Notes: generated by a model not told the origin, from the letters alone. Positions 1-10,254 are shown, counted from the stretch's first letter. The stretch is DNA of 64,000 bases from Lacticaseibacillus parakribbianus (GCF_025490915.1 NZ_JANQBA010000001.1:310001-374000); one strand, 5' to 3'. Translations and numbers: made by a program.

Positions 1-284
1 GCCGCGGGAATCAGGCGCAGCACGCCGTCGACCATGCCCAACCCGGCACGCAGAATCGGCACGACGGCCAGCTTCTTGCCGGCAAGCTGCTTTTGCGTCG
101 TCTTCCCCATCGGCGTCTCGATTTCAACATCTTCAAGCGGCAGGTCGCGGGTGATCTCGTACACCATCAGCTCGGCGATCTCGTTGGCGATCTCGCGGAA
201 CTCCTTGGTGCCGGCGTTCTTGTCGCGAATCAGCGTCAGCTTGTGTTGAATCAGCGGGTGGTTCAAAACCGTAAATTTGCCCAT
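1..284 (-). CDS. upp: Uracil phosphoribosyltransferase, 5' part (runs off the window)
   Basis: Makes UMP from uracil and PRPP in pyrimidine salvage. The visible N-terminal ~94 residues start [20 protein letters not shown] and continue with the typical [13 protein letters not shown] stretch and an [10 protein letters not shown] motif at the window edge, which is the Upp pattern. The ATG at 284 has an AGGAGG-like site at about 293-300. The gene is truncated by the window boundary, not broken. It is the last visible gene of a minus-strand run (tdk-prfA-prmC-ywlC-glyA-upp), 86 bp after glyA, with a hairpin in the gap. Confidence 0.95.
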   Translation of the reverse strand, partial: MGKFTVLNHPLIQHKLTLIRDKNAGTKEFREIANEIAELMVYEITRDLPLEDVEIETPMGKTTQKQLAGKKLAVVPILRAGLGMVDGVLRLIPA

Positions 285-313
285 GTGCAAATGGTCCTCC
301 TTTATTTATGGCA

Positions 314-344
314 AACGCCAAGTTCCATCTGGGAACTTGGCGTT
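314..344 (-). terminator. Hairpin between glyA and upp
   Basis: A perfect 13-bp inverted repeat (AACGCCAAGTTCC and its complement) with a 5-nt loop lies between the glyA stop and the upp start. The sequence after the stem on the minus strand is only weakly U-rich, so this could be a partial terminator, an attenuator in front of upp or a processing hairpin. Confidence 0.45.
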
Positions 345-370
345 ATTGGCATTTCTGCCCAAAACCTTGT

Positions 371-1603
371 CTATGATACAGGATGACGGCCGGTCAGCGC
401 AAGTACTGATTGGCGAATCTGGGCCAAAACTTCGGGATTTTCACGATTTTGGAGGGTGCGGGAGATCAGGTGGGCGACTTCCTTGCAGTCAGCCGGCGTG
501 AAGCCGCGGGTAGTGATGGCCGCGGTGCCGACGCGAATGCCGGAGGTCTTGAACGGGCCGTTGAGCTCGCCTGGAATCTGGTTTTTGTTGGTGGTGATCA
601 TCACCGAATCCAGCAGGTCCTGCACCTCGCGGCCGACGACGCCGTAGCCGGTGACGTCCAAGAGCACCATGTGGTTGTCGGAGCCGCCGGAAATCATCTT
701 GAGGTGCGGATCTTCCGCAAAGCCGGTACACATCGCCTGCATGTTGGCGACAATTTGCTTGGCGTAGTCCGCAAACTCGGGCTTGAGGGCCTCGCCCAGC
801 GCGACGGCCTTGGCCGCGATCACGTGGTCGAGCGGCCCACCTTGAATGCCGGGGAACAGGGCCGAGTTGATCGCCTTGCCGTACTGCTTCTTGGCCAAAA
901 TCATGCCACCGCGGGGACCGCGCAGCGTTTTGTGCGTCGTGGTCGTGACCACATCGGCGTATGGCACCGGGCTCATGTGGACGCCCCCTGCCACCAGCCC
1001 GGCGATGTGGGCCATGTCGACCATCAGGTAGGCGCCGACGCGGTCGGCGATGTCGCGGAACCTGGCAAAGTCGATTTCGCGGCTGTAGGCCGACGCCCCG
1101 GCGACGATCAGCCGCGGGTGAACCGCCTCGGCCTGCGCCTCAATCGCGTCGTAATCCAGCCGGCCGGTCGCCGGATCCAAGGCGTAGTGGTAGAAGTGGT
1201 ACTCCTGGCCGGAAAAGTTCACGGCCGCGCCGTGGGTCAGGTGCCCGCCGTCGGTCAGATCCATCGCCAAGACCTTGTCACCGTCTTCCAAAAACGCGCG
1301 GTAAACCGCCATGTTGGCCTGCGACCCCGAGTGCGGCTGGACGTTGACGTACTCGGCCCCAAACAGGGTCTTGGCCCGGTCAATCGCCAGTTGCTCAATC
1401 TGGTCGATGTAGGTGTTGCCACCGTAGTAGCGGTGGCCCGGGTAGCCTTCGGAGTACTTGTTGGTGAGCACACTGCCTTGCGCCGCCCGCACCGCCGGGC
1501 TCACGATGTTTTCTGACGCGATCAATTCAATGTTTTGCTGCTGGCGTTCCTCTTCTTGCCGGATTGCGGTGAACACTTCCGGATCGATCTTCAAAAAATC
1601 CAT
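371..1603 (-). CDS. glyA: Serine hydroxymethyltransferase
   Basis: PLP enzyme that interconverts serine and glycine and supplies one-carbon units to folate. About 410 residues, full family length. Seen: the N-terminal [17 protein letters not shown] motif, YAEGYPG-type [14 protein letters not shown], and the PLP-lysine motif [14 protein letters not shown] near residue 225. I chose the ATG at 1603 ([11 protein letters not shown]) because GGGAG sits 8 nt upstream; an in-frame GTG at 1612 would put the start on top of that site. It lies 42 bp downstream of ywlC and upstream of upp, an arrangement common in lactobacilli. Confidence 0.97.
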   Translation of the reverse strand: MDFLKIDPEVFTAIRQEEERQQQNIELIASENIVSPAVRAAQGSVLTNKYSEGYPGHRYYGGNTYIDQIEQLAIDRAKTLFGAEYVNVQPHSGSQANMAVYRAFLEDGDKVLAMDLTDGGHLTHGAAVNFSGQEYHFYHYALDPATGRLDYDAIEAQAEAVHPRLIVAGASAYSREIDFARFRDIADRVGAYLMVDMAHIAGLVAGGVHMSPVPYADVVTTTTHKTLRGPRGGMILAKKQYGKAINSALFPGIQGGPLDHVIAAKAVALGEALKPEFADYAKQIVANMQAMCTGFAEDPHLKMISGGSDNHMVLLDVTGYGVVGREVQDLLDSVMITTNKNQIPGELNGPFKTSGIRVGTAAITTRGFTPADCKEVAHLISRTLQNRENPEVLAQIRQSVLALTGRHPVS

Positions 1604-1645
1604 GTGCGACACTCCCTTCGAATTGCCTTAAGTATAGCAAAGGGT

Positions 1646-2662
1646 TCAGTTCCCGTCGCGTTGGAAGTGCGTATTGCCAGCGGATTTTAACAGCCGGTTC
1701 ATGTAAGCGGCGCCAAGGCCATCTTGGGCGAAGGCCTCCGCGAGAATCAGCTTGATGGTGGGATGCAGGTCAAACCAGCGCAGCCCGGCAAACAAGTTGT
1801 GGGTGGCGCTTTGAACGTCTTCGCCCAGGCTGTAACTCGGCACGGCGGCCGGCACCTGCGTCAGCAAGTCGTCGGTGGCCATCACACCGAAGGGCTGTCC
1901 TTGGGCCTTGGCCCACGCCAAGGCCGCCTGCAGGTCGGCCGGGTGGTCCAAAACCACCACCTGGGCGCTTGGCGCGTAGTGCTTGTACTTCATCCCCGGG
2001 GCCTTGGGGGTTTCCTTGGCCCCGACTTTGTGGTGGTCGGTCGCCACTTCGCCGATGATCGGGGCCAGCATGTCCGGGGTCACCTCGCCAGGCCGCAGGA
2101 TCGCCGGCGGCTGAACCGTCATGTCGATCACCGTCGACTCCACCCCCACGCTGGTCGGCCCGTCGTCGAGAATGCCGGCGATGGCGCCGTCAAAGTCGTG
2201 CAGCACATGTGCCACCCGGGTCCCGGAAGGCTTGCCCGACAGATTGGCGGAAGGCCCGACAATCGGCCGGCCGGCCAGCGTGATCATCTGCCGCGTCAAC
2301 GCGTTTTGCGGCATCCGAAAGGCCGCGGTCTGCAGGCCGCCGGTCACCACCATCGACAGGGCGTTAGGCCGAATGTTCAAGATGATGGTCAACGGCCCGG
2401 GCCAAAACGCGTCCATCAGCCGCTTGGCTTCAGGCGTGATGGTCGCATACTGCGCGACCATCTCGGGACCGGCCACCGTCACAATCAGCGGGTTGTCCGC
2501 CGGCCGGTGCTTGGCCGCGTAGACCTTCAGCGCCGCCGTCGGGCTGGTGGCGTCGGCCCCGAGCCCGTAGACGGTTTCGGTGGGAAAGGCCACGACTTCC
2601 CCTGCCTTGATCAGTGCCGCGGCCTCGGCCACGGTATCCTTATCAAACACTTGTGTTTCCAT
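1646..2662 (-). CDS. ywlC: L-threonylcarbamoyladenylate synthase (YwlC/Sua5)
   Basis: Makes threonylcarbamoyl-AMP for the t6A37 modification of ANN-decoding tRNAs. 338 residues: an N-terminal YrdC-like domain (AFPTETVYGLGADATS near residue 25, KHRPADNPLIV, GPSANLSGKPSGTRV) and a C-terminal Sua5 extension (PGMKYKHYAP), so it is the long Sua5 form rather than the short TsaC form. The ATG at 2662 follows AAGGAGAGAGACA and lies inside the end of prmC (20-bp overlap), so the two are probably translationally coupled. A longer in-frame ORF exists but lacks a better ribosome site. Confidence 0.95.
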   Translation of the reverse strand: METQVFDKDTVAEAAALIKAGEVVAFPTETVYGLGADATSPTAALKVYAAKHRPADNPLIVTVAGPEMVAQYATITPEAKRLMDAFWPGPLTIILNIRPNALSMVVTGGLQTAAFRMPQNALTRQMITLAGRPIVGPSANLSGKPSGTRVAHVLHDFDGAIAGILDDGPTSVGVESTVIDMTVQPPAILRPGEVTPDMLAPIIGEVATDHHKVGAKETPKAPGMKYKHYAPSAQVVVLDHPADLQAALAWAKAQGQPFGVMATDDLLTQVPAAVPSYSLGEDVQSATHNLFAGLRWFDLHPTIKLILAEAFAQDGLGAAYMNRLLKSAGNTHFQRDGN

Positions 2663-3515
2663 TGTCTCTCTCCTTATCGCTGGTTTCGTCAAGCCCGGTC
2701 AGGCGAACCATGCGGTCCCACCCGGCGAGGTCCTGGCGAAACGTGACCTGGGCCTCGGGCAGCGCCTGGCCGAACAACGCGGCCAGGGCCTTTTTTTGGT
2801 GGTAGCCGAACTCGAGGTAAACCGCACCGCCTGGGTTCAGGTGAGCCGCAACGTCCTGCGCGAACCGGGCAAACAGCGCCAGGCCCGAGTCTTCGGCAAA
2901 CAGCGCCAGGTGCGGCTCGTAGGCCAGGGTGCTTTGATCCATCACCCCGACCTCCGCCGGGCTGATGTACGGCAGGTTGGCCACGATGAAGTCATAGCGC
3001 CCCAGACTGGCAAACAGGTCGCTTTGAACGAAGCGAACGGACCGGTCGAGCCGTTGGGCGTTGTGCTGCGCCACTTCAAGGGCGGCCGTCGACACGTCGC
3101 TCAGGGTCATCGTCGCCTTCAGCTGCTTGGCCAGGGTCAGCCCGATGGCGCCGCTGCCGGTGCCCAAATCTAGCCCGGTGGCCGCTTCCTGCTGCTCGCT
3201 TGCGGCCCAGGCCACCAACTCCTCGGTTTCAAAGCGCGGAATCAACACCGCCGGCGTGACGGCAAACAGGTCGCCGTAAAACGGGGCCAGCCCGACGATG
3301 TACTGCGCCGGCTCGTGGCGCAAAAGCCGCGCCAGGTCCTGGTCGAACTGGGCGGCCAGGGTCTCGGGCATCGCGTCGCGGCCGTGCAGGCGCAGGCCGC
3401 TTGGCGTGAAGTTACCGCGCAGCTCCAGCACGTACCGGGCCCCATCCGGGTCAATTCCCGCCTGGGTGAGCAAAGAAGACGCCCCGCGGAGCGCCTCATC
3501 GTAAGTCTTAGTCAT
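2643..3515 (-). CDS. prmC: Release factor glutamine methyltransferase
   Basis: N5-methylates the Gln of the GGQ loop in release factors RF1 and RF2, using SAM. 290 residues. Seen: SAM motif [15 protein letters not shown] and the catalytic NPPY-type motif present as VANLPYIS; the Asn-Leu-Pro-Tyr form is a conservative variant of NPPY. The N-terminal helical domain that recognises release factors precedes it. The ATG at 3515 overlaps the prfA stop by 8 bp; the longer ORF start at 3551 would lie well inside prfA. Adjacency to prfA, its substrate gene, supports the call. Confidence 0.95.
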   Translation of the reverse strand: MTKTYDEALRGASSLLTQAGIDPDGARYVLELRGNFTPSGLRLHGRDAMPETLAAQFDQDLARLLRHEPAQYIVGLAPFYGDLFAVTPAVLIPRFETEELVAWAASEQQEAATGLDLGTGSGAIGLTLAKQLKATMTLSDVSTAALEVAQHNAQRLDRSVRFVQSDLFASLGRYDFIVANLPYISPAEVGVMDQSTLAYEPHLALFAEDSGLALFARFAQDVAAHLNPGGAVYLEFGYHQKKALAALFGQALPEAQVTFRQDLAGWDRMVRLTGLDETSDKERDNGNTSV

Positions 3516-4587
3516 TGATCGATTCCAGCTTGGCGGTTTGGTCCTGCACAATCAAGGCCGCAATGATGTCATCGAGCTCGCCGTTCATGATGCGGTCCAG
3601 CTTGTTGAGCGTCAGGCCGATGCGGTGGTCGGTCACCCGGTTTTGCGGGTAGTTGTAGGTGCGAATGCGCTCCGAGCGGTCGCCCGAGCCGATGGCGGTC
3701 TTGCGCTGCTCGGCGTATTCGGAGGCGTTTTGGCTTTCGTAGAAGTCGTAGACCCGGGCCCGCAGAATCTGCATCGCCTTTTCGCGGTTTTGCTGCTGGG
3801 AGCGCTGATCTTGCATGGTCACGACAATCCCAGTCGGCAGATGGGTCATCCGCACCGCCGAGCTGGTCTTGTTAATGTGCTGGCCACCGGCACCGCTGGA
3901 GCGGTAGACGTCGGTGCGAATGTCCTTGGGGTCAATTTCGAGGTCGACCTCATCGTACTCGGGCATCACGCCGACGGTGGCGGTGCTGGTGTGAACCCGG
4001 CCGGCGGATTCGGTCACCGGCACCCGCTGGACGCGGTGAGCGCCGTTTTCGTACTTGAGCTTGGAGTAAACGGAGTCGCCCTGAATGAGGACGGAGACTT
4101 CCTTGTAGCCGCCGACTTCGGTGGGGTTCTCGTCGATGATCTCGGTGGTCCAACCCTGCTTTTCGGCGTACTTCATGTACATGCTCAACAGATCGGCGGC
4201 AAACAGGCTGGCCTCGTCGCCGCCGGCCGCGCCGCGAATCTCCATGATGATGTTCTTGTCGTCGTTGGGGTCCTTCGGGAGCATCAAGATCTTGATTCGG
4301 TCTTCCAGCTGGCCGACTTGCGGCCGCAGTTCGGCCAAGTCTTCTTTGGCCAGCTCTTCCATGTCCGGATCGTGGCTTTCGCGCAGCATTTCGTCGGCCT
4401 CGTCGATGTCCGACTTCACCTGCTTGTACTGGCGATACGCGGCAACGACCTCCCGCATGCTGCCTTCTTCCTTAGAGAGTGCCAGGTAGCGCTTCGTGTC
4501 TGCCAGCACCTCGGGGTCGGACATCAGCTCCTGCAGCTCGTCGTAGCGATCCAGCAGCCCGTCTAATTGTTCGAAAATCTTGTCCAT
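3508..4587 (-). CDS. prfA: Peptide chain release factor 1
   Basis: Recognises UAA and UAG and triggers peptidyl-tRNA hydrolysis. 359 residues, standard length. The catalytic GGQ loop is in [16 protein letters not shown] near residue 230, and the N-terminal helical domain is acidic and coiled. The start [18 protein letters not shown] has an AGGAGG site 7 nt upstream. It lies 9 bp downstream of tdk and overlaps prmC. Confidence 0.98.
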   Translation of the reverse strand: MDKIFEQLDGLLDRYDELQELMSDPEVLADTKRYLALSKEEGSMREVVAAYRQYKQVKSDIDEADEMLRESHDPDMEELAKEDLAELRPQVGQLEDRIKILMLPKDPNDDKNIIMEIRGAAGGDEASLFAADLLSMYMKYAEKQGWTTEIIDENPTEVGGYKEVSVLIQGDSVYSKLKYENGAHRVQRVPVTESAGRVHTSTATVGVMPEYDEVDLEIDPKDIRTDVYRSSGAGGQHINKTSSAVRMTHLPTGIVVTMQDQRSQQQNREKAMQILRARVYDFYESQNASEYAEQRKTAIGSGDRSERIRTYNYPQNRVTDHRIGLTLNKLDRIMNGELDDIIAALIVQDQTAKLESIND

Positions 4588-4596
4588 GGCTCCTCC

Positions 4597-5193
4597 TTAT
4601 TTGGTCGGTTGCTCGCCCAGCAGGTCCGCGGGCGGGAAGTAGTAGTGGTGGCGGCACACCGGGAAGTAGGCCTCGTTGCCACCGATTTGAATTTGCTCGC
4701 CGGCGTATACCGGGTGATGATCGTGGACGCGCAGGTTCATGATCGCCTTTTTGGCGCAGAACCAGCAGATGGTCTTCATTTCCTCGATTTTGTCGGCGTA
4801 GAGCAGCAGGTACTTGGAGCCTTCGAACAGCTCGTTGCGAAAGTCGTTCTTCAGCCCAAAGGCCATCACCGGAATGTGCAGCTCATCGACCACCTGGGCG
4901 CATTCGAACACGTGGTGCTTTTGCAAGAACTGTGCCTCGTCGATCAGCACACAGGCGGCGTTGATGTTTTGGGCCTTCACCAGCTCAAAAACGTTGGTGG
5001 TCGCGTCGATCGGATGTGCTTGGCGGCTCAAGCCGATGCGCGAGGCCACCACCCCCACCCCGGAGCGGTCGTCCAACGCAGAGGTCAAGATGATCACCTG
5101 CTTGTTTTGCTCCTCGTAGTTGTGGGCCACCTTCAAAATCTCGATCGACTTGCCCGAGTTCATCGCGCCGTACCGGAAAAACAGCTGCGCCAT
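4597..5193 (-). CDS. tdk: Thymidine kinase
   Basis: Phosphorylates thymidine to dTMP with ATP (type II, zinc-ribbon class). 198 residues. Seen: P-loop YGAMNSGKS near residues 7-15, the Walker B-type DEAQFL, and zinc ligands CWFC and VCRHH in the lasso region. The ATG at 5193 has AGGAG 8 nt upstream; a GTG 9 nt earlier overlaps that site. It is the first gene of the minus-strand tdk-prfA-prmC-ywlC-glyA-upp run and is divergent from murT. Confidence 0.96.
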   Translation of the reverse strand: MAQLFFRYGAMNSGKSIEILKVAHNYEEQNKQVIILTSALDDRSGVGVVASRIGLSRQAHPIDATTNVFELVKAQNINAACVLIDEAQFLQKHHVFECAQVVDELHIPVMAFGLKNDFRNELFEGSKYLLLYADKIEEMKTICWFCAKKAIMNLRVHDHHPVYAGEQIQIGGNEAYFPVCRHHYYFPPADLLGEQPTK

Positions 5194-5227
5194 CCTGCAC
5201 ACTCCTTTTTATGAAAATACCCTTCCC

Positions 5228-5257
5228 AGTATAACGAATCACCGGCGCAATTGACAC
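5228..5257 (-). promoter_or_regulatory. Probable promoter of the tdk-prfA operon
   Basis: On the minus strand a TATACT -10 box (5228-5233) is preceded, after 18 bp, by GTGTCA (5252-5257), a weak -35. It sits about 35 bp upstream of the tdk ATG in the divergent gap with murT. Confidence 0.45.
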
Positions 5258-5341
5258 CGGCGGCCGCGATTTTTTCGCCGACCGCCGCGGCCTTGTGTGT
5301 TATCATTAACCAGATAGTGTGACAGAAAGGCGCGTTGAACA

Positions 5342-6703
5342 ATGAAAATCACCGTAAGGGCTCGCTTGGCGATTGCGCTGGGCCGGCTCAGTTACTGGTA
5401 CCTCCACAAATTCCGCGGCGGCGGCAGCTCGTTTCCGGGCAAGCTGGCGCTGCGCATCGACCCCAACGTCATGGACGCCTTGGGGCAGGACCGCGACGTG
5501 ATCATCGTCACCGGCACCAACGGCAAGACGCTGACCACCAACCTGATTGTCAAGGTGCTGCGCCAAAAGTACCAAGACGTCTTGACCAACCCCACCGGCT
5601 CCAACATGGTCCAGGGCATCACCACCGCCTTTTTCGCCCATCAGCCGGTGGCCGGCGCCAAGCGGCCGCTGGCGGTGCTTGAGGTCGACGAGGCCAACGT
5701 GGCCCCGGTCGCCCGGGCCTTGCACCCCAAGGCCTTCGTGATGACCAACATCTTTCGTGACCAAATGGACCGCTACGGCGAATTCTACACCACCTACGAG
5801 AAGATTCTGGCCGGTGTCCGGGCCAATCCCACCGCGACGGTGATGGCCAACGGCGACGCGCCGATTTTCTCCTCGCGCGAGCTGCAAAACCCGCTGCGCT
5901 ACTTCGGCTTTGACCTTGGCCAAGACGACAACGCCGACACGGTGGCCCCGCCGAACACCGACGGCGTCTTGTGCCCGGTGTGCGAGCACATCCTGCACTA
6001 CCATGCGTTGACCTACGCCAACCTCGGCGACTTCTTTTGCCCCAACTGCGGCTTCAAGCGGCCGGTGCTCGCCCACACGGTGACCGCGATCACCGAGCAG
6101 ACCCCGACCAGCTCGGCCTTTGCCATCGATGGGCACCCCTACCAGCTGGCCATCGGCGGCACGTATAACATCTACAACGCCTTGGCCGCCTACGCGGTCG
6201 GCGCCGAATTCGGCATCACCCCGACGCAAGTCACCCAGGCCTTCAGCTACGACGAGCAGGTCTTCGGCCGCCAGGAGGAAATCGCGATTGGCGAAAAGCA
6301 GATCACGCTGATTCTGGTCAAAAACCCGGTCGGCCTCAACGAGGTGCTGGACATGATCCAGCGCCAGCCCGAGCCGTTCGGCTTTGCCATGCTGCTCAAC
6401 GCCAACTACGCCGACGGCACCGACACCAGCTGGATATGGGACGGCAACTTCGAGCAGCTGGTTCAAAGCGGTCAGGCCACGACCTACTTGGTCGGTGGCG
6501 AGCGGGAAAAAGACGTCGCCTTCCGCATGCAAGTCGCAGGCGTCCCCCAAAGCGAGCTGATTGAGCGGCCGAGCCTGGACGACGTGATCACCGCCGTGGC
6601 CGGCTTCAAAGAAGACAAGGTCTACGTGCTGGCCACCTACACCGCCGTACTGCAGCTGCGTCAAAAACTCAGCGCGGCCGGCTACATCAAGGCCGGCTTT
6701 TAA
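5342..6703 (+). CDS. murT: MurT-type lipid II isoglutaminyl synthase, ligase subunit
   Basis: The Mur-ligase-like partner of GatD; together they amidate D-Glu of lipid II to D-isoglutamine. 453 residues: P-loop TGTNGKT at 57-63, the central Mur ligase domain, a Cys4 zinc ribbon (CPVC near 212 and CPNC about 20 residues on) inserted as in known MurT proteins, and a C-terminal DUF1727-like domain that normally docks GatD. It is complete. What is odd is the neighbour: gatD normally follows directly, but here a small SHOCT protein follows 15 bp later and no GatD-like ORF appears anywhere in the window. Confidence 0.9.
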   Translation: MKITVRARLAIALGRLSYWYLHKFRGGGSSFPGKLALRIDPNVMDALGQDRDVIIVTGTNGKTLTTNLIVKVLRQKYQDVLTNPTGSNMVQGITTAFFAHQPVAGAKRPLAVLEVDEANVAPVARALHPKAFVMTNIFRDQMDRYGEFYTTYEKILAGVRANPTATVMANGDAPIFSSRELQNPLRYFGFDLGQDDNADTVAPPNTDGVLCPVCEHILHYHALTYANLGDFFCPNCGFKRPVLAHTVTAITEQTPTSSAFAIDGHPYQLAIGGTYNIYNALAAYAVGAEFGITPTQVTQAFSYDEQVFGRQEEIAIGEKQITLILVKNPVGLNEVLDMIQRQPEPFGFAMLLNANYADGTDTSWIWDGNFEQLVQSGQATTYLVGGEREKDVAFRMQVAGVPQSELIERPSLDDVITAVAGFKEDKVYVLATYTAVLQLRQKLSAAGYIKAGF

Positions 6704-6718
6704 CCCAAGGAGGTCACG

Positions 6719-7060
6719 ATGAAGCAGACTAAGTCCAACTGGGGCTGCGGCGCCTTAATCGTCGCCGCCATTGCCATCAGCCTGCTGGTCACCTACTGGT
6801 ACGTGTTCGTCGCCTTGGCGGTGCTGGGCGCGGCCGTCTGGTATTACGTGTACCAAAAGCAGGCCAAGGCCAAAGCGGCGGCAGCCGAAGAAGCCCGACA
6901 GGCGGCGGCGACCGCCAAGCGTGAGGCGGCGGAGCAGACCAAGGTTGAGCAGATTCGCCGCTTCAAGGCACTGCTGGACGACGGCGCCATCACCCAAGCC
7001 GAATACGACCAGCAAAAAGCCCGGATTCTGGGCGACGGTCAAGACCCGCTGGACTTTTAG
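6719..7060 (+). CDS. Small membrane protein with C-terminal SHOCT domain
   Basis: 113 residues: a hydrophobic segment at about 11-42 that could span the membrane once or twice, an Ala/Lys/Glu-rich coiled region at 43-80, and a terminal SHOCT motif (FKALLDDGAITQAEYDQQKA). SHOCT modules are short oligomerisation or interaction tails common in Firmicutes membrane proteins; the function here is unknown. A strong AAGGAGG precedes the ATG and only 15 bp separate it from murT, so the two are probably cotranscribed, and a terminator follows. Confidence 0.85.
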   Translation: MKQTKSNWGCGALIVAAIAISLLVTYWYVFVALAVLGAAVWYYVYQKQAKAKAAAAEEARQAAATAKREAAEQTKVEQIRRFKALLDDGAITQAEYDQQKARILGDGQDPLDF

Positions 7061-7082
7061 CCACCGTCATCTCGCCATCCCC

Positions 7083-7122
7083 AAACAGGCCCTGCATCGA
7101 AACGATGCAGGGCCTGTTTGTG
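7083..7122. terminator. Bidirectional terminator between murT unit and suf operon
   Basis: A perfect 17-bp stem (AAACAGGCCCTGCATCG and its complement) with a 3-nt loop, flanked by T-rich sequence on the plus side and A residues on the other, so it can serve both convergent units. Confidence 0.88.
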
Positions 7123-7198
7123 TCGCAGTTCAGATTTAGGTGGCAACATTGTGGCACAGCAAGCTCCGCTGGAACCGCTTAGCCGCGTCACGTCGGCC

Positions 7199-8635
7199 TC
7201 AGCCGACGCTGCCTTCCATCTCCATGCCGATCAGGCGGTTGAGCTCCACCGCGTATTCCATCGGCAGTTCCTTGGTGAACGGCTCGACGAAGCCCATGAT
7301 AATCATCTCAGTGGCCTTGGCTTCGGGAATGCCGCGACTTTCCAGGTAGTACAGCTGGGCCTCCGAGACCTTGGACACCTTGGCCTCGTGCTCCATCGCT
7401 ACCGTCGGGTTGTGAATCTCGTTGTACGGAATCGTGTCGGACTTGCTTTGCTCATCCATCAGAATCGTGTCGCACTCAACGTGGCAAAAGGCGTTGTCGG
7501 CCTTGTCCGTGAACCGCACGGTGCCGCGGTAATCGACACGACCCCCGTCTTTGGCGATGGATTTGGAGACAATCGAGCTTGAGGTGTTCGGTGCGTTGTG
7601 AATCATTCGCGCCCCGTTGTCTTGGTCGACGCCGGCGCCGGCGACGGCGATGGACAGCATCGTGCCGTGGGCCCCCGCCCCATCTAGGTAGACGCTGGGG
7701 TACTTCATCGTGGTTTTAGAGCCGAGGTTGCCGTCGACCCACTCCATGGTCGCGTTTTGAAGCGCCTGGGCCCGTTTGGTTTCAAGGCTGTAGACGTTTT
7801 TGGACCAGTTTTGGATGGTGGTGTAGCGGCAGTAAGCGTCGTCTTGGACGAAGACCTCGACCACCGCGGCGTGAAGCGAATCGCTGGAGTAGCTCGGGGC
7901 CGTGCAACCCTCGACGTAATTAATATGAGCCCCGGGGCCGACGATGATCAGGGTGCGTTCGAACTGCCCGGTGTTTTCCGCGTTGATCCGGAAGTACGAC
8001 TGAATCGGCACGTCGGTTTGAACGCCGGCCGGGACGTAGATGAAGCTGCCCCCGGACCAGACCGCCGAGTTCAAGGCGGCGAACTTGTTGTCGTTGGGAT
8101 GAACCAAGGTGCCGAAGTACTGCTTGACGAGGTCCGGATGCTCCTTCAGCGCCGAATCCATGTCCATGAAAATGATGCCGAGCTTGTCGAACTCGTCTTT
8201 CATGTTGTGGTACACGACCTCGGATTCGTACTGCGCCGAGGCGCCGGCCAGGTACTTGCGCTCGGCCTGTGGCACCCCGAGGCGGTCGAACGTGTTTTTG
8301 ATGTCGTCCGGCACATCCGCCCAGTCGCGGTAGGTGCGATCCGTCGCCTTTTGGAAGTAGCGCATGTTGGCCAGGTCCAGGCCGGACAGGTCGGGGCCAA
8401 ACGCCGGATCCGTCATCCGCAGGTAGGTGTGATAGGCCTTGAGCCGATAATCCAGCATCCACTGCGGCTCGTGCTTCTCCTTGGAAATCGCGCGAACGGT
8501 GTCTTCGGTCAGGCCGCGGCCGGTGGTGAACACCGGCGCGATGTCGTCCTTGAAGTCGGCCGGGTTGCTTTCCGGCAGAAAATCGACGGCCGCCGCCACC
8601 TGCTCGTTGTTCTTGGTGTTTTTGGTCTCAGTCAT
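7199..8635 (-). CDS. sufB: Fe-S cluster assembly scaffold SufB
   Basis: Scaffold component of the SufBCD complex, which assembles Fe-S clusters in the cytoplasm. 478 residues, full length. Typical signatures: [16 protein letters not shown] segment, [18 protein letters not shown], the Cys-bearing VEGCTAP, and the conserved [16 protein letters not shown]. It is the last gene of the operon and its ATG overlaps the sufU stop by 8 bp (ATGACTGA), implying translational coupling. Confidence 0.97.
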   Translation of the reverse strand: MTETKNTKNNEQVAAAVDFLPESNPADFKDDIAPVFTTGRGLTEDTVRAISKEKHEPQWMLDYRLKAYHTYLRMTDPAFGPDLSGLDLANMRYFQKATDRTYRDWADVPDDIKNTFDRLGVPQAERKYLAGASAQYESEVVYHNMKDEFDKLGIIFMDMDSALKEHPDLVKQYFGTLVHPNDNKFAALNSAVWSGGSFIYVPAGVQTDVPIQSYFRINAENTGQFERTLIIVGPGAHINYVEGCTAPSYSSDSLHAAVVEVFVQDDAYCRYTTIQNWSKNVYSLETKRAQALQNATMEWVDGNLGSKTTMKYPSVYLDGAGAHGTMLSIAVAGAGVDQDNGARMIHNAPNTSSSIVSKSIAKDGGRVDYRGTVRFTDKADNAFCHVECDTILMDEQSKSDTIPYNEIHNPTVAMEHEAKVSKVSEAQLYYLESRGIPEAKATEMIIMGFVEPFTKELPMEYAVELNRLIGMEMEGSVG

Positions 8636-9071
8636 GTTCCGCTCCTTTCGTCAGCGCCTGGGCCGCGGCCTTCCAGGCCAGGGTCGCACATTTGACCCGG
8701 GCCGGGAATTGGTGAACGCCCTTGAGAATGGCCGCATCGCCCAGCGCCGCCTCGTCTTTGACCTGCCCGTCGATCACTAGGTCGGAGAAGGTCGCCACCA
8801 GGTTCAGCACATGCTGCGGCGTCTGGCCGATGATGCGGTCGGTCATCAGGCTGCCTGAGGCCTGTGAAATCGTGCAGCCGCTGCCGGAGAAGGCTGCGTC
8901 CTTGATCACGCCATCCTTCACCTCGAGCGCCAGCGTCAAGACATCGCCGCAGCTTGGGTTGCGGACCGTCACCTGGTGGGTCGGCGCCGCCAACGTCCCG
9001 TGGTGGCGCGGGTGATACGCCTCGTCCAGAATCACCTGGCGATAGAGCTGATCGAGTTTAGTCAGTGCCAA
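8628..9071 (-). CDS. sufU: Fe-S assembly protein SufU
   Basis: Zinc-dependent sulfur acceptor that takes persulfide from SufS. 147 residues. The three conserved cysteines are visible: C41 (NPSCGD), C66 ([12 protein letters not shown]) and C128 (VKCATLAW). I place the start at a TTG (9071), which has AAGGGGG 7 nt upstream and overlaps the end of sufS by 14 bp. The longer ORF begins deep inside sufS and has no homology-like N-terminus. Confidence 0.94.
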   Translation of the reverse strand: MALTKLDQLYRQVILDEAYHPRHHGTLAAPTHQVTVRNPSCGDVLTLALEVKDGVIKDAAFSGSGCTISQASGSLMTDRIIGQTPQHVLNLVATFSDLVIDGQVKDEAALGDAAILKGVHQFPARVKCATLAWKAAAQALTKGAEHD

Positions 9072-10254
9072 GAAAATACCCCCTTGCCGCGGCGACGGCG
9101 GCGGCCAGCCGGTCGCAGTCGTCGGCCGTGTTGTAAAGCCCGAAGCTGGCGCGAACCGTCGCCGGCACCCCAAGCCGCGCCATCAGTGGCTGGGCACAGT
9201 GGTGACCGGCCCGAACGGCAATCTGCTGCTCATCCAAAAACGTCGCCAGATCGTGCGGATGCACCCCGGCCAGGTTGAACGACACGATGCCCAGGCTGTT
9301 GGCCGAGCCGTACACGGTCACCCCTGGCGTCGCCGAAAGCCCCGCTCGCAGTCGCCGCACCAGCCGGTCCTCCCTGGCGCGAACCGTTGACCAGTCCTGC
9401 GCCTGCAGGAACTCGATGGCCGCGGCCAACCCGAAGGCGCCGGCGATGTTGGGCGTTCCCGCCTCGAACTTCAGCGGCACCTCCGCCCAGGTGGATTGCG
9501 CGTCGGTGACCGAGTCGATCATCTCACCGCCGAACTGCACCGGTGGCATCCGCTCGAGCAGCGCCTGCCGGCCGTACAACGCGCCGATGCCGGTCGGCCC
9601 GTAAATTTTGTGACCGGAAAAGGCGAAGAAGTCCGCCCCCATCGCCTGCACATCGACCGGCATGTGCGGGGCGCTTTGGGCCCCATCGACGACGACAAAG
9701 CCCCCATTAGCGTGAACCGCATCGGCCAGCTGCCGCACCGGCACCAGGCCACCGGCGACGTTGGTCACTTGGGCGACGGCCAAAATCTTGGTCTTAGGCG
9801 TGATCAACTTGGCCAGCGCCTGTGGATCGGTTTCGCCAAGCGGCGTCACCGGCGCGACGACGAACCGGGCCCCGGTTGTGGCCGCAAGCTGCTGCCAGGG
9901 AATGAAGTTGCTGTGGTGCTCGGCGGCGCTGACCAAAATCTCGTCGCCTTCACGCACCACCAGCGGTCCGAAGCTTGACGCCACCAGGTTCAAGGACTCG
10001 GTGGTGCCGCGCGTGAACACGATTTCTGACGCCTGATTCGCGTTCAGGAACCGGGCGACTTGCCCCCTTGCCGCCTCGTAGCCCTCGGTAGTGTTGTAGG
10101 CCAGCTGGTACAGGCCGCGGTGAACGTTGGCATTGGCGTCCACGTAGTAATCGTTCAACGCATCCAGCACGGCCTGTGGCTTCTGGCTGGTCGCCGCCGA
10201 GTCCAGGTAAACTAGGTCGGGGTGGCGCTTGAAAAATGGAAATTGTTCACGCAT
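9058..10254 (-). CDS. sufS: Cysteine desulfurase SufS
   Basis: PLP enzyme that releases sulfur from cysteine for Fe-S assembly (group II desulfurase). About 398 residues: YLDSAATSQKP near the N-terminus, AEHHSNFIPW, the PLP-lysine motif SGHKIYGPTG near residue 220, and the active-site Cys in RAGHHCAQPL near residue 355. The start is either ATG 10254 (MREQFPFFKRHPD), giving the same 8-nt ATGCGTGA overlap as the sufC/sufD junction, or ATG 10260 two codons earlier. It sits between sufD and sufU. Confidence 0.97.
   Translation of the reverse strand: MREQFPFFKRHPDLVYLDSAATSQKPQAVLDALNDYYVDANANVHRGLYQLAYNTTEGYEAARGQVARFLNANQASEIVFTRGTTESLNLVASSFGPLVVREGDEILVSAAEHHSNFIPWQQLAATTGARFVVAPVTPLGETDPQALAKLITPKTKILAVAQVTNVAGGLVPVRQLADAVHANGGFVVVDGAQSAPHMPVDVQAMGADFFAFSGHKIYGPTGIGALYGRQALLERMPPVQFGGEMIDSVTDAQSTWAEVPLKFEAGTPNIAGAFGLAAAIEFLQAQDWSTVRAREDRLVRRLRAGLSATPGVTVYGSANSLGIVSFNLAGVHPHDLATFLDEQQIAVRAGHHCAQPLMARLGVPATVRASFGLYNTADDCDRLAAAVAAARGYFLGTD

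Noticed and set aside
410..1516. 368-codon plus-strand ORF opposite glyA, and similar long antisense ORFs opposite murT (5306-6664), the UmuC-like gene (41714-43102), the YclK-like kinase (44855-46780) and gnd (59609-61126)
   Set aside because: High GC content with biased third positions leaves long open frames on the opposite strand of real genes. They lack ribosome sites and family motifs.
7191..7208. CGTCGGC/GCCGACG hairpin at the sufB stop codon as a terminator
   Set aside because: No U run follows it, and it overlaps the stop codon. The perfect hairpin at 7083-7119 is a better terminator.
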